13,098 nucleotides of DNA from contig JASLGO010000146.1 of the NCBI GenBank assembly GCA_030150135.1, forward strand, positions 1-13,098, read 5' to 3'. Below are positions 6,433-13,004 of the stretch, in pieces. Within the stretch, counting starts at the first letter, position 1. Each line of letters starts with the position of its first letter. The translations under genes were made by a program, and so were the position numbers. This DNA comes from Aquirhabdus sp. (GTDB lineage Bacteria > Pseudomonadota > Gammaproteobacteria > Pseudomonadales > Moraxellaceae). The notes below the pieces were generated by a model that did not search any database, had not been told where the DNA came from, and saw only the letters and a list, made by a program, of their open reading frames with translations.

Positions 6433-7087
6433 GATTTTTTCTACGCTTTTTTTGGTCTTTCTCAATGGCATCGTTTGGCGTGACATTTGAAGAGGTTATG
6501 TTTGGTTGATTGACCGATTCTTGCTGGCAAGATACACATAAACCTGCGATTTCAATGGTGGTTTGTTTGACGAGAAAGCCACCTTGTTCAGCAATCATTT
6601 GCAGGCTGTGTTGTAAATTCAACGATTCCGCCTCATCGACACGATGACAGCGTTGGCAAATTAAAAATGCCGCCTGATGTCCGTTGCGTGGATGGCAACA
6701 CGGTACAAACGCATTGATCGATGTGAGCCGATGAATAAACCCTTGTTCCAATAAAAAATCGAGTGAACGGTAAACCGTAGGGGGCGCAGGCGGGCGGCCT
6801 TGATGTGCCATTTTGGCGAGTAAATCATAAGCACCAACAGGTTTTGGCGCCTGTAAAATCAGAGTGAGAACGTCGCTACGCAGTGCTGTCCAACGCACCC
6901 CACGACGTTGGCACTCTTGTTCAGCTTCAGCGATTCGCCGTGTAATTGAATGCGTGTGAGTATCGTGGACGCTATTGTCATGGCTATGATGCACAATAGT
7001 GTGGTCGTGGCTGTGATGCGTGTATCCGCATGATGCGGCATCATGTGTGGACGTTTGAAGCGGGGTAAAGGATATGTCTTTATTCAT
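6425..7087 (-). CDS. zur: Zur, zinc-responsive Fur-family repressor with His-rich extension
   Basis: This is a cytoplasmic zinc-sensing repressor of zinc uptake. The Fur-family winged helix (about 50-125) contains RWTALRSDVL and APPTVYRSLDFLLEQGF (the recognition region). The dimerisation and metal domain (about 126-187) holds CCHPRNGHQAAFLICQRC, and the two CxxC pairs, C144-C147 and C184-C187, form the structural zinc site. At 220 residues it is longer than typical Zur proteins (about 160-170). There is a roughly 48-residue N-terminal extension with 11 histidines between residues 15 and 46. A 31-residue polar C-terminal tail ends in the basic stretch KKRRK. The gene is first in zur-znuC-znuB, divergent from znuA across a candidate Zur box. 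The ATG at 7087 follows a modest AAGTGAGA ribosome-binding site. Confidence 0.93.
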   Translation of the reverse strand: MNKDISFTPLQTSTHDAASCGYTHHSHDHTIVHHSHDNSVHDTHTHSITRRIAEAEQECQRRGVRWTALRSDVLTLILQAPKPVGAYDLLAKMAHQGRPPAPPTVYRSLDFLLEQGFIHRLTSINAFVPCCHPRNGHQAAFLICQRCHRVDEAESLNLQHSLQMIAEQGGFLVKQTTIEIAGLCVSCQQESVNQPNITSSNVTPNDAIEKDQKKRRKNHE

Positions 7088-7153
7088 ATTCTCACTTCAC
7101 GATCAAGGCTCGTTGGGCAATGCGAGAGTTGAATGTGCTCTGATCTACGCAAA

Positions 7154-7178
7154 GATAATGTAATAGTGTAACATATTC
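7154..7178. promoter_or_regulatory. Candidate Zur box between zur and znuA
   Basis: A 25-bp imperfect palindrome of the form GAnnATGT-A...-nACATnnTC is centred at about 7166. It matches the half-site spacing and the ATGT/ACAT core of gammaproteobacterial Zur operators (consensus like GAAATGTTATA-N-TATAACATTTC). It lies midway between the divergent zur and znuA starts and could control both. Known Zur regulation of znu genes supports it. I have not scored it against a matrix. Confidence 0.65.
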
Positions 7179-7194
7179 GACTAGTTTTGAAATT

Positions 7195-8055
7195 ATGCTT
7201 GGCGCGCTCATGTTTTCTCTGCACCGTTTAGTGGTTTTGGTTGTCATCGCAGCATGGACTTGTTTTTCGCAAGCGCAAGCAGGCATTTTGGTCGCGAGTA
7301 CGCATCCGCTGTATTTAATTGCCAAAGCGGTGACGATGGGTGTCGAAAACCCAGTGTTGTTATTACCGCCAGCATCGAGTGGACATGATATTAATCTGCG
7401 CCCGTCAGATCGTCTGCTACTCAAACAATCTGATTTTGTCATTTGGTTTGGGCGGGATTACGAAGCGCCGCTTTATGATTTATTGGCACATCAACAAAAC
7501 GCCATTGCGTTGTTTGATCTTAAAATCTTCCGTCGTTTGCCGCTTCGAGATCTCAAAGGACAGTCGATTCCACAATCGCTTGACCCACATATCTGGTTAG
7601 ATCCTGAGAATGCCATCAATATTGCAAATTATATTGCCTTGGTTCGTGGTCGACAATTTCCCGCACAGGCTCGGCAATATCAACGCAATGCCCAGCGCTT
7701 TGCGCAAAGTTTACAAGCGGCTGCGGCGGCAGAAAAATCCCAGACTCCTCGGTCATATTGGGCATATCACGATGCTTATCATTACTTGGAGTCCTCGTTG
7801 AATCTTAAGTTTTCAGGTGCATTGACTTCAGATCCTGAGTTACCACCAAGTATTGGACAGCTGATCTGGCTTAATCAAAATCGACCTCATGGCGACAGTA
7901 TGTGTTTGTTTGCAGAGCGCCAGCCAACAGCCGCATTAACTGCCAAATTAAGTCCGATTCGCTATTATCCGATTGACGAAGTCATGGCAAATTCCACGGA
8001 TTTTGTTCAAGGTTGGCAATTTCTGGCGCATCGTTTGGAGGAGTGTAAACGTTAG
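7195..8055 (+). CDS. znuA: Zinc ABC transporter substrate-binding protein ZnuA
   Basis: This periplasmic cluster A-I zinc-binding protein delivers zinc to ZnuB. A signal peptide ending SQAQA (cleavage near residue 29) is followed by the GILVASTHPLY start of the mature domain. Likely zinc ligands by alignment with E. coli ZnuA are H64 (SSGHDINLRPSD), H132 (DPHIWLDPE) and H192 (WAYHDAYHYLE). Also conserved are CLFAERQP and the late PIDEV acidic segment. At 286 residues it is shorter than many ZnuA proteins. The His/Asp-rich loop usually found between the first two ligands is missing: that stretch reads LKIFRRLPLRDLKGQSIPQ. The ATG at 7195 and the ATG at 7210 both lack a clear ribosome-binding site. 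The second would give a tidier 24-residue signal peptide. The gene is divergent from zur and sits upstream of the atp promoter. Confidence 0.93.
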   Translation: MLGALMFSLHRLVVLVVIAAWTCFSQAQAGILVASTHPLYLIAKAVTMGVENPVLLLPPASSGHDINLRPSDRLLLKQSDFVIWFGRDYEAPLYDLLAHQQNAIALFDLKIFRRLPLRDLKGQSIPQSLDPHIWLDPENAINIANYIALVRGRQFPAQARQYQRNAQRFAQSLQAAAAAEKSQTPRSYWAYHDAYHYLESSLNLKFSGALTSDPELPPSIGQLIWLNQNRPHGDSMCLFAERQPTAALTAKLSPIRYYPIDEVMANSTDFVQGWQFLAHRLEECKR

Positions 8056-8118
8056 AAGATTTATTTAAAAAAACGCACGCGTATTTTAATAAAAAATCAA
8101 TCATTTTCTTGCTTGCCC

Positions 8119-8147
8119 TTGCAACAAACCCGTCACATATCTATAAT
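8119..8147 (+). promoter_or_regulatory. Main promoter of the atp operon
   Basis: TTGCAA (8119-8124), a 17-nt spacer and a perfect TATAAT (8142-8147) lie about 77 nt upstream of atpI in the 168-nt znuA-atpI gap. This is the best sigma70 promoter candidate in the right half of the window. The rest of the gap is AT-rich and has no clear znuA terminator. Near-repeats of TGTCAAA occur at 8191 and 8200, in the leader. Confidence 0.72.
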
Positions 8148-8223
8148 GAGCGCGCCCTAATTTGGTGAAAATTTGTCCAAAACGATTTTTTGTCAAAACT
8201 GTCAAATGTCGCAGTGCGAATGA

Positions 8224-8625
8224 ATGTTGCGTATGAGTAAGCCTAGTCCATTGATACAGCGTGAATTTCCTGTTGGGTTGGTTTTGGCTCAGGCATGTAT
8301 TATCCCTTGTGCGGGATTGATTGCTTGGCAGCTTTTTGGTGTCGTGGCCGCAAAAAGTGCGGCGATTGGTGCGCTGATTGGCTGGCTGGGTAGTGGCTAT
8401 GCGGCATGGAAATCATTTCGTTTAGGTGGAAATGGTCAACTGATGCTGGCGAGCTTTTACCAAGGTGTGATTGGTAAGTTTGTGATTGTCATTGCTGGAT
8501 TCTTTATTGCATTTCGGACAATCAATCCCTTGTCGGCGAGTGCACTATTTGCAGGGTTTGCAGTGATACAGGCGATGGCATGGGTATATCCAGTCTGGCT
8601 TGGACAGGTGTCTGGAAAGTCATAA
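8224..8625 (+). CDS. atpI: ATP synthase assembly protein AtpI (subunit I)
   Basis: This is a 133-residue inner-membrane protein with about four hydrophobic helices (roughly residues 17-37, 43-60, 81-100 and 107-127). AtpI proteins assist c-ring assembly of the F1Fo ATP synthase and are not part of the final enzyme. Family-like features are AAKSAAIGALIGWLGSGYAAWKSF and the FYQGVIGKFVIVI helix, with a charged residue inside it. Identification rests mainly on its place as first gene of the atp operon, its size and its topology, since AtpI sequences are poorly conserved. The start is uncertain: the ATG at 8224 and the ATG at 8233 are both possible and neither has a strong ribosome-binding site. 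Confidence 0.88.
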   Translation: MLRMSKPSPLIQREFPVGLVLAQACIIPCAGLIAWQLFGVVAAKSAAIGALIGWLGSGYAAWKSFRLGGNGQLMLASFYQGVIGKFVIVIAGFFIAFRTINPLSASALFAGFAVIQAMAWVYPVWLGQVSGKS

Positions 8626-8664
8626 GTTTGTACAGATAGTTAGATTGATGCTTTTTTAAGTATT

Positions 8665-8697
8665 TTTTCATCGAAATGACTTCAAAAACGATGAAAA
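8665..8697 (+). repeat. 9-bp inverted repeat in the atpI-atpB spacer
   Basis: TTTTCATCG (8665-8673) and CGATGAAAA (8689-8697) are perfect arms around a 15-nt A-rich loop. The transcript could fold into a hairpin just after atpI. No U-run follows it, so full termination is unlikely. It may be an mRNA processing or stability element. Confidence 0.45.
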
Positions 8698-8777
8698 TGT
8701 GTGGTGATCTTTTAAGTATTTTGGCGTTGATTCTTTATAAAAGAGCAATTTGGTCAAAAGAAAGAAGCAATGTGACA

Positions 8778-8806
8778 TTGTGAGTCTGACAAAACGTCGA
8801 TTTAAT
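8778..8806 (+). promoter_or_regulatory. Candidate internal promoter upstream of atpB
   Basis: TTGTGA (8778-8783), 17 nt, then TTTAAT (8801-8806): four of six and five of six consensus matches with optimal spacing. It would transcribe the structural subunits without atpI, leaving a leader of about 130 nt. The support is motif only. Confidence 0.33.
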
Positions 8807-8942
8807 CAATGCGCTTTTAGAATTCGAGTTCTGATTTAGGTTTTCTGATTCATGTTTTTAAGTATGCTGGTTTGTCCGATTGACGACTAGGTACAAGATT
8901 TTTTGCTTTTATATTAACTTTAGTCTTTATTAGGTGTGCCCA

Positions 8943-9818
8943 ATGGCTGAACAGCAGACACTCACCTCCTCCGAGTATATTTCCCACCATTTGACTCATT
9001 TGACTTATGGTAAAAGTCCGACTACTGGCGAGTGGACGATTGCACACAGTGCGGAAGAAGCTCATGCGATGGGATTTAATGCGATTAATCTAGATTCAAT
9101 GGGCTGGGCAATCGGTCTGGGAATTATTTTCTGTGCATTATTCTGGTTGGTTGCACGCCGTGCAACGTCAGGTGTGCCAGGTGGATTGCAAGCAACGATT
9201 GAAATGGTTGTTGAATTTGTAGACACCAGTGTGCGTGATACTTATCACGGCACATCAAAGCTGATTGCACCTTTGTCATTGACGATTTTTGTGTGGATTT
9301 TCCTCATGAATTTCATGGATTTAATCCCTGTTGATTTTATTCCAAAAGCTGTGCAATGGGCTGCAGTAACCTTCTTTGGTGCTGAAGAACATCATGTATT
9401 CATGAAAGTCGTACCAACAACTGATCCAAATGTCACGATGGGCATGTCTTTGTCTGTTTTTGTGCTCATCATTTTCTTCAGTATTAAAGAAAAAGGTCTG
9501 GGTGGATTTGTTGGTGAACTGACGTTGCATCCATTTTCTGCTAAGAACAAGCTGGTTCAATTGATATTGATTCCAATCAACTTTTTCTTAGAAATCGTGG
9601 TGTTTATTGCTCGTCCAGTCTCATTGGCTTTGCGACTGTTCGGTAATATGTATGCAGGCGAATTGATCTTTATTCTGATCTGCTTGTTGCCATGGTGGTT
9701 ACAGTGGACATTGTCTGTGCCTTGGGCGATCTTCCATATCCTGATCATCAGTTTGCAAGCCTTTATTTTTATGATGTTGACGATTGTTTACTTGTCGATG
9801 GCAAGCGAGAAACACTAA
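8943..9818 (+). CDS. atpB: ATP synthase Fo subunit a
   Basis: Subunit a forms the two proton half-channels next to the c-ring in the inner membrane. The protein has 291 residues with at least five hydrophobic helices. The essential arginine is R231 in SLALRLFGNMYAGELIF, the family signature. IPVDFIP, TMGMSLSVFVLI and the C-terminal LQAFIFMMLTIVYLSMASEKH are also highly conserved and look Acinetobacter-like. The ATG at 8943 was chosen because AGGTG lies six bases upstream. A GTG at 8934 in frame overlaps that ribosome-binding site and is unlikely to be used. The gene follows the long spacer after atpI and precedes atpE by 95 nt. Confidence 0.97.
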   Translation: MAEQQTLTSSEYISHHLTHLTYGKSPTTGEWTIAHSAEEAHAMGFNAINLDSMGWAIGLGIIFCALFWLVARRATSGVPGGLQATIEMVVEFVDTSVRDTYHGTSKLIAPLSLTIFVWIFLMNFMDLIPVDFIPKAVQWAAVTFFGAEEHHVFMKVVPTTDPNVTMGMSLSVFVLIIFFSIKEKGLGGFVGELTLHPFSAKNKLVQLILIPINFFLEIVVFIARPVSLALRLFGNMYAGELIFILICLLPWWLQWTLSVPWAIFHILIISLQAFIFMMLTIVYLSMASEKH

Positions 9819-9847
9819 GCGCTGTAGACATTCGTAACAACGTTGAA

Positions 9848-9905
9848 TTTGTTTTTTGAGTTTTTGTTTTTCTTAACTTGTTTTTGTTTTAACCAACCTT
9901 GAGGT
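9848..9905 (+). promoter_or_regulatory. U-rich translational leader of atpE
   Basis: The atpB-atpE gap is strikingly T-rich on the coding strand. It contains two copies of TTTTTGTTTT (9861-9870 and 9881-9890), each followed by a TTAAC/AACC segment, then the ribosome-binding site GAGGT at about 9901-9905. In E. coli a U-rich element upstream of the atpE ribosome-binding site raises translation to supply about ten c subunits per enzyme. This leader fits that role by position and composition. The role here is inferred. Confidence 0.55.
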
Positions 9906-9913
9906 CACTCTAA

Positions 9914-10219
9914 ATGGAAAGTTTAATCGGTTTATCAGCTATTGCTGGCGCACTTCTTCTTGCTTTCGGCGCATTGGGCGCAGCGATTGGTATTGGTATC
10001 CTCGGTGGTCGTTTCATCGAAGCGATTGCTCGTCAACCAGAACTCGGTCCACAATTGCAAACCAAATTCTTCGTTGTTATGGGTCTTGTTGACGCTGTAC
10101 CAATGATCGCTGTTGGTTTGGGTCTGTTCATCATTTTCAGTAACCCGTTTGTTGCTCAAGCTAAACAAGCTGCTGCAACTGCACCTGTTGCTGCTGTTAC
10201 TGCACCTGTAGCACCTTAA
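9914..10219 (+). CDS. atpE: ATP synthase Fo subunit c with Ala/Pro C-terminal extension
   Basis: Subunit c forms the proton-driven rotor ring. Two membrane helices (about 8-31 and 53-76) flank the cytoplasmic polar loop ARQPE (39-43). The first helix has the GALGAAIGIGILGG glycine motif. The proton-carrying carboxylate is D60 in GLVDAVPMIAVG, at the same number as in E. coli. The protein has 101 residues, whereas most bacterial c subunits have about 79-85. The excess is a tail from residue 81, AQAKQAAATAPVAAVTAPVAP, encoded partly by a tandem 21-nt repeat. Both ends of subunit c face the periplasm, so the tail should ring the outer face of the rotor. The ATG at 9914 has GAGGT upstream. No frameshift is evident. 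Confidence 0.96.
   Translation: MESLIGLSAIAGALLLAFGALGAAIGIGILGGRFIEAIARQPELGPQLQTKFFVVMGLVDAVPMIAVGLGLFIIFSNPFVAQAKQAAATAPVAAVTAPVAP
10178..10209 (+). repeat. Tandem 21-nt repeat coding the AtpE tail
   Basis: ACTGCACCTGT occurs at 10178-10188 and again at 10199-10209, giving a 21-nt period that encodes TAPVAAV then TAPVAP. In-frame slippage or duplication would explain the lengthened tail. Confidence 0.6.
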
Positions 10220-10251
10220 TCCTTTCCCCTTAACATACTAGAGGGAATATC

Positions 10252-10722
10252 ATGGATATTAATTTAACCCTGCTAGGTGAAATTATTGCATTTGTGCTGT
10301 TTATCGCATTTTGCATGAAATTCATTTGGCCGCTATTGATTGGCGCAATCGAAGAACGTCAGACGAAAATTGCTGATGGTCTCAATGCTGCTGAAATGGC
10401 GAAAGCTGAATTGGCTACGGCTCAAACTCAAGTTCAAGATGAGCTGAATGCGTCTAAAGCGCAAACTGCTCAATTGATCGAACAAGCAAATCGCCGTGCT
10501 GCGCAAATGATTGAAGAAGCGCGCGCACAAGCGGTTGCTGAAGGTGAGCGTATTCGTCAACAAGCACGCGAAGCAATTGATCAAGAAATTAATCAAGCGC
10601 GTGAAGCGTTGCGTAGCCAAGTTGCGGCTTTGGCGGTTTCAGGTGCTGAGAAAATCCTGAAAGCCCAAGTCGATCAAAATGCCCATGCTGCTATGCTCAA
10701 CCAGCTAGCTGCTGAACTGTAA
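10252..10722 (+). CDS. atpF: ATP synthase Fo subunit b
   Basis: Subunit b is the peripheral stalk that holds F1 against rotation. The protein has 156 residues, as in E. coli (156). One N-terminal membrane helix (about 5-28, LTLLGEIIAFVLFIAFCMKFIWPLL) is followed by a long, charged, Ala/Glu/Gln-rich coiled coil (about 35-140) containing EERQTKIADGL and ANRRAAQMIEEARAQA. The C-terminal segment LAVSGAEKILKAQVD contacts delta. The start has a strong AGAGGGA ribosome-binding site. It is 32 nt after atpE and 12 nt before atpH. Confidence 0.97.
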   Translation: MDINLTLLGEIIAFVLFIAFCMKFIWPLLIGAIEERQTKIADGLNAAEMAKAELATAQTQVQDELNASKAQTAQLIEQANRRAAQMIEEARAQAVAEGERIRQQAREAIDQEINQAREALRSQVAALAVSGAEKILKAQVDQNAHAAMLNQLAAEL

Positions 10723-10734
10723 TCGAGACAAATC

Positions 10735-11295
10735 ATGGCTGAACTTTCAACGCTAGCGCGACCTTATGCCAAAGCGGCATTTGCGTATGCGACAGAACAG
10801 CAAGATACAGCGAGCGGTGTCGAAGCGTGGTCAACTGCGCTCGCGAATGCGAGTGCAGTTGTGCAAGATCAGGCTTTTGCCGAATATCTGGCACGTCCGA
10901 CGCTGTCTTATCAGCAACAAGTTCAAGCGGTTGTTGTGGTGTTAGCAGAGCAGCTCGGTAAAGTGGGGGCTGGTTTTCGTAACTTCTTGACGCAACTTGC
11001 TGAACACGATCGTTTGTCATTGTTGCCAGAAGTCAGTGCAGAATTTGAATTGCAAAAAGCCAAAGGCTTGCATGAGACTGATGTCGTCATTGAAACAGCA
11101 TTTGCTCTGTCCGCTGAACAGCAAAAAGCCTTGACTGATCGCTTAGCGGTTCGTTTTGGCACAAAGATTAATTCTCAGGTTGAAGTTAAGCCTGAGTTAA
11201 TTGCGGGTGTTGTAATTCGCACAGGCGATCAAGTCATCGACGATTCAGTCCTTGGCAAATTGGAAAAATTACGCACTAGCTTGCTGGCTGGTTGA
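10735..11295 (+). CDS. atpH: ATP synthase F1 subunit delta
   Basis: Delta (OSCP equivalent) links the top of the alpha3beta3 head to subunit b. The protein has 186 residues, slightly longer than E. coli delta (177). The N-terminal helical domain begins LSTLARPYAKAAFAYA, the family signature. The C-terminal domain holds ETAFALSAEQQKALTDRL and the conserved end PELIAGVVIRTGDQVIDDSVLGKLEKLRTSL. It is closely spaced after atpF, and a 72-nt AT-rich gap separates it from atpA. Confidence 0.97.
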   Translation: MAELSTLARPYAKAAFAYATEQQDTASGVEAWSTALANASAVVQDQAFAEYLARPTLSYQQQVQAVVVVLAEQLGKVGAGFRNFLTQLAEHDRLSLLPEVSAEFELQKAKGLHETDVVIETAFALSAEQQKALTDRLAVRFGTKINSQVEVKPELIAGVVIRTGDQVIDDSVLGKLEKLRTSLLAG

Positions 11296-11367
11296 TTCTT
11301 TTTTGAGTCCATCAACAGCAATTAAAGAATTTTATGATTTATTTATAAACTCATTGAGGAAAGCGCA

Positions 11368-12912
11368 ATGCAACAACTGAATCCTTCTGAGATCAGTGCG
11401 CTCATTAAACAGCGTATCAGCGATCTGGATACCAGCGCCGAAGCCCGCAACGAAGGTACCATTGTCATGGTATCAGACGGTATCGTGCGGATTCATGGTC
11501 TGGCTGATGCAATGTATGGTGAGATGCTCGAATTTGACGGCGGCCTCTACGGCATGGCACTGAACCTAGAACAGGATTCAGTCGGTGCAATCGTACTTGG
11601 TGACTTCTTGAACTTACAAGAAGGTCAAAAAGCACGCTGTACAGGTCGTATTCTTGAAGTGCCAGTCGGTCCTGAGTTACTTGGTCGCGTTGTTGACGCG
11701 TTGGGTAACCCAATCGACGGCAAAGGCCCAATCAATGCAAAATTGACTGATAAAGTCGAAAAAGTTGCTCCAGGTGTGATCTGGCGTCAATCCGTTGATG
11801 AACCAGTTCAAACTGGTTATAAAGCGGTTGATACCATGATTCCAGTGGGTCGCGGTCAACGTGAGTTGATCATCGGTGACCGTCAAACAGGTAAAACTGC
11901 ATTGGCAATCGACGCGATCATTGCACAGAAATCTTCAGGCATTAAATGTATCTATGTTGCGATCGGTCAAAAGCAATCGACCATTGCAAACGTAGTACGT
12001 AAACTCGAAGAATCAGGCGCATTGGCATACACCACAGTCGTTGCTGCAAGTGCTTCTGATCCAGCATCACTCTTGTTCCTTGCACCTTATTCAGGTTGTA
12101 CAATGGGCGAATACTTCCGCGATCGCGGTGAAGATGCGCTGATTGTATATGATGACTTGTCTAAGCAAGCTGTTGCATATCGTCAAATTTCCTTGCTTCT
12201 CCGTCGTCCACCAGGTCGTGAAGCGTATCCAGGTGACGTGTTCTATCTCCATTCACGTTTGCTTGAGCGTGCTGCTCGCGTATCTGCTGACTATGTTGAA
12301 CAATTCACCAACGGTGAAGTGAAAGGTCAAACAGGTTCATTGACTGCATTGCCAATCATCGAAACTCAAGCTGGTGACGTTTCTGCATTCGTTCCAACTA
12401 ACGTGATTTCGATTACTGACGGTCAGATCTTCTTGGAATCATCACTGTTTAACTCAGGTATCCGTCCTGCGGTTAACGCGGGTATTTCGGTATCGCGTGT
12501 TGGTGGTGCTGCTCAGACTAAGATCATCAAAAAACTGTCTGGTGGTATCCGTACCGCGTTGGCACAGTATCGTGAATTGGCTGCGTTTGCTCAGTTTGCG
12601 TCAGATCTTGACGAAGCAACACGTAAACAACTTGAGCACGGTCAACGTGTAACTGAGTTGATGAAGCAAAAACAATACGCACCATTCTCATTGGCAGATC
12701 AAGCTGTGGCAATCTTCGCATCAAACGAAGATTATCTGACTGATGTACCAGTAAATAAAATTGGTGCCTTTGAAACAGCGTTGCTTGCATTCATGCGTTC
12801 ACAACATGGTCAATTGATGACCACGATTGATACCACTGCAAACTACGACAAAGACATCGAAGCTGAATTGCATAAAGGGATTCAAGCCTTTAAAGCGACT
12901 CAAGCCTATTAA
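11368..12912 (+). CDS. atpA: ATP synthase F1 subunit alpha
   Basis: Alpha is the non-catalytic nucleotide-binding subunit of the F1 hexamer. It has 514 residues (513 in E. coli). The N-terminal beta barrel (about 25-95) precedes the nucleotide-binding domain with Walker A GDRQTGKT (170-177) and the Walker B strand DALIVYDDL (256-264). The arginine finger R377 lies in SVSRVGGAAQTK and completes the neighbouring beta catalytic site. The C-terminal helical domain ends IQAFKATQAY. GAGGAAA before the ATG is a strong ribosome-binding site. Codon choice looks more biased than in the flanking genes, fitting high expression. A long stem-loop follows the stop codon. Confidence 0.99.
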   Translation: MQQLNPSEISALIKQRISDLDTSAEARNEGTIVMVSDGIVRIHGLADAMYGEMLEFDGGLYGMALNLEQDSVGAIVLGDFLNLQEGQKARCTGRILEVPVGPELLGRVVDALGNPIDGKGPINAKLTDKVEKVAPGVIWRQSVDEPVQTGYKAVDTMIPVGRGQRELIIGDRQTGKTALAIDAIIAQKSSGIKCIYVAIGQKQSTIANVVRKLEESGALAYTTVVAASASDPASLLFLAPYSGCTMGEYFRDRGEDALIVYDDLSKQAVAYRQISLLLRRPPGREAYPGDVFYLHSRLLERAARVSADYVEQFTNGEVKGQTGSLTALPIIETQAGDVSAFVPTNVISITDGQIFLESSLFNSGIRPAVNAGISVSRVGGAAQTKIIKKLSGGIRTALAQYRELAAFAQFASDLDEATRKQLEHGQRVTELMKQKQYAPFSLADQAVAIFASNEDYLTDVPVNKIGAFETALLAFMRSQHGQLMTTIDTTANYDKDIEAELHKGIQAFKATQAY

Positions 12913-12918
12913 TCAGTC

Positions 12919-12969
12919 GGGTTTTAGCATTTGAAACTTTGTAAAAAGAGCGTTCGGATGTTAAAACCC
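12919..12969 (+). repeat. 17-bp stem-loop between atpA and atpG
   Basis: GGGUUUUAGCAUUUGAA (12919-12935) pairs with UUCGGAUGUUAAAACCC (12953-12969). This gives 17 pairs, three of them G-U, with no bulge and a 17-nt loop. It starts 6 nt past the atpA stop and ends 35 nt before the atpG start. No U-run follows, so it is not a classical terminator. It may protect the atpA 3' end, guide RNase processing or lower atpG output relative to atpA. Confidence 0.7.
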
Positions 12970-13004
12970 TTCTGGCTTTCATATTTGCAGGGCATGGTAA
13001 GCGT

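Larger units (their letters stand above)
8654..8865 (+). repeat. Three direct copies of TTTTAAGTAT
   Basis: TTTTAAGTATTTT occurs at 8654-8666 and 8710-8722. In both cases it follows a GAT-containing segment (GATGCTTT and GATCTTTT). The shorter TTTTAAGTAT recurs at 8856-8865. Spacings are 56 and 146 bp. Copies of the same motif in one non-coding spacer suggest a protein-binding site or remnants of a duplication. In AT-rich DNA part of the match could be chance. Confidence 0.45.
8626..8942 (+). other. Long atpI-atpB spacer with repeats, no gene seen
   Basis: This 317-nt AT-rich spacer has no credible open reading frame on either strand. It holds three copies of TTTTAAGTAT (8654, 8710 and 8856), an inverted repeat at 8665-8697 and a near-palindrome AGAATTCGAGTTCT at 8819-8832. 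A candidate internal promoter lies at 8778-8806. The atpB ribosome-binding site AGGTG is at 8932-8936. The spacer is long for the inside of an operon and is probably regulatory. Confidence 0.6.

Noticed and set aside
6433..6486. Longer ZnuC start at 6486 adding 18 residues
   Set aside because: It has no ribosome-binding site and lies well inside zur. The ATG at 6432 forms the usual ATGAATAA stop-start overlap and gives a normal N-terminus.
8056..8095. Possible znuA terminator around the ACGCACGCGT core
   Set aside because: The arms leave a loop of only about two bases and the U-run is interrupted. I cannot support a stable terminator here.
8220..8240. Six-codon reading frame (MNVAYE) overlapping both possible atpI starts
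   Set aside because: It has no ribosome-binding site and nothing supports it as a leader peptide. Overlapping ATGs are common in such a short stretch.
8934..8942. GTG start for AtpB three codons upstream
   Set aside because: The GTG overlaps the AGGTG ribosome-binding site that fits the ATG at 8943, and the MAEQQ start agrees with the family.
11295..11330. ATTCTTT/AAAGAAT inverted repeat between atpH and atpA
   Set aside because: It has only seven A/T-rich pairs across a 22-nt loop, expected by chance in AT-rich sequence. No regulatory claim is made.
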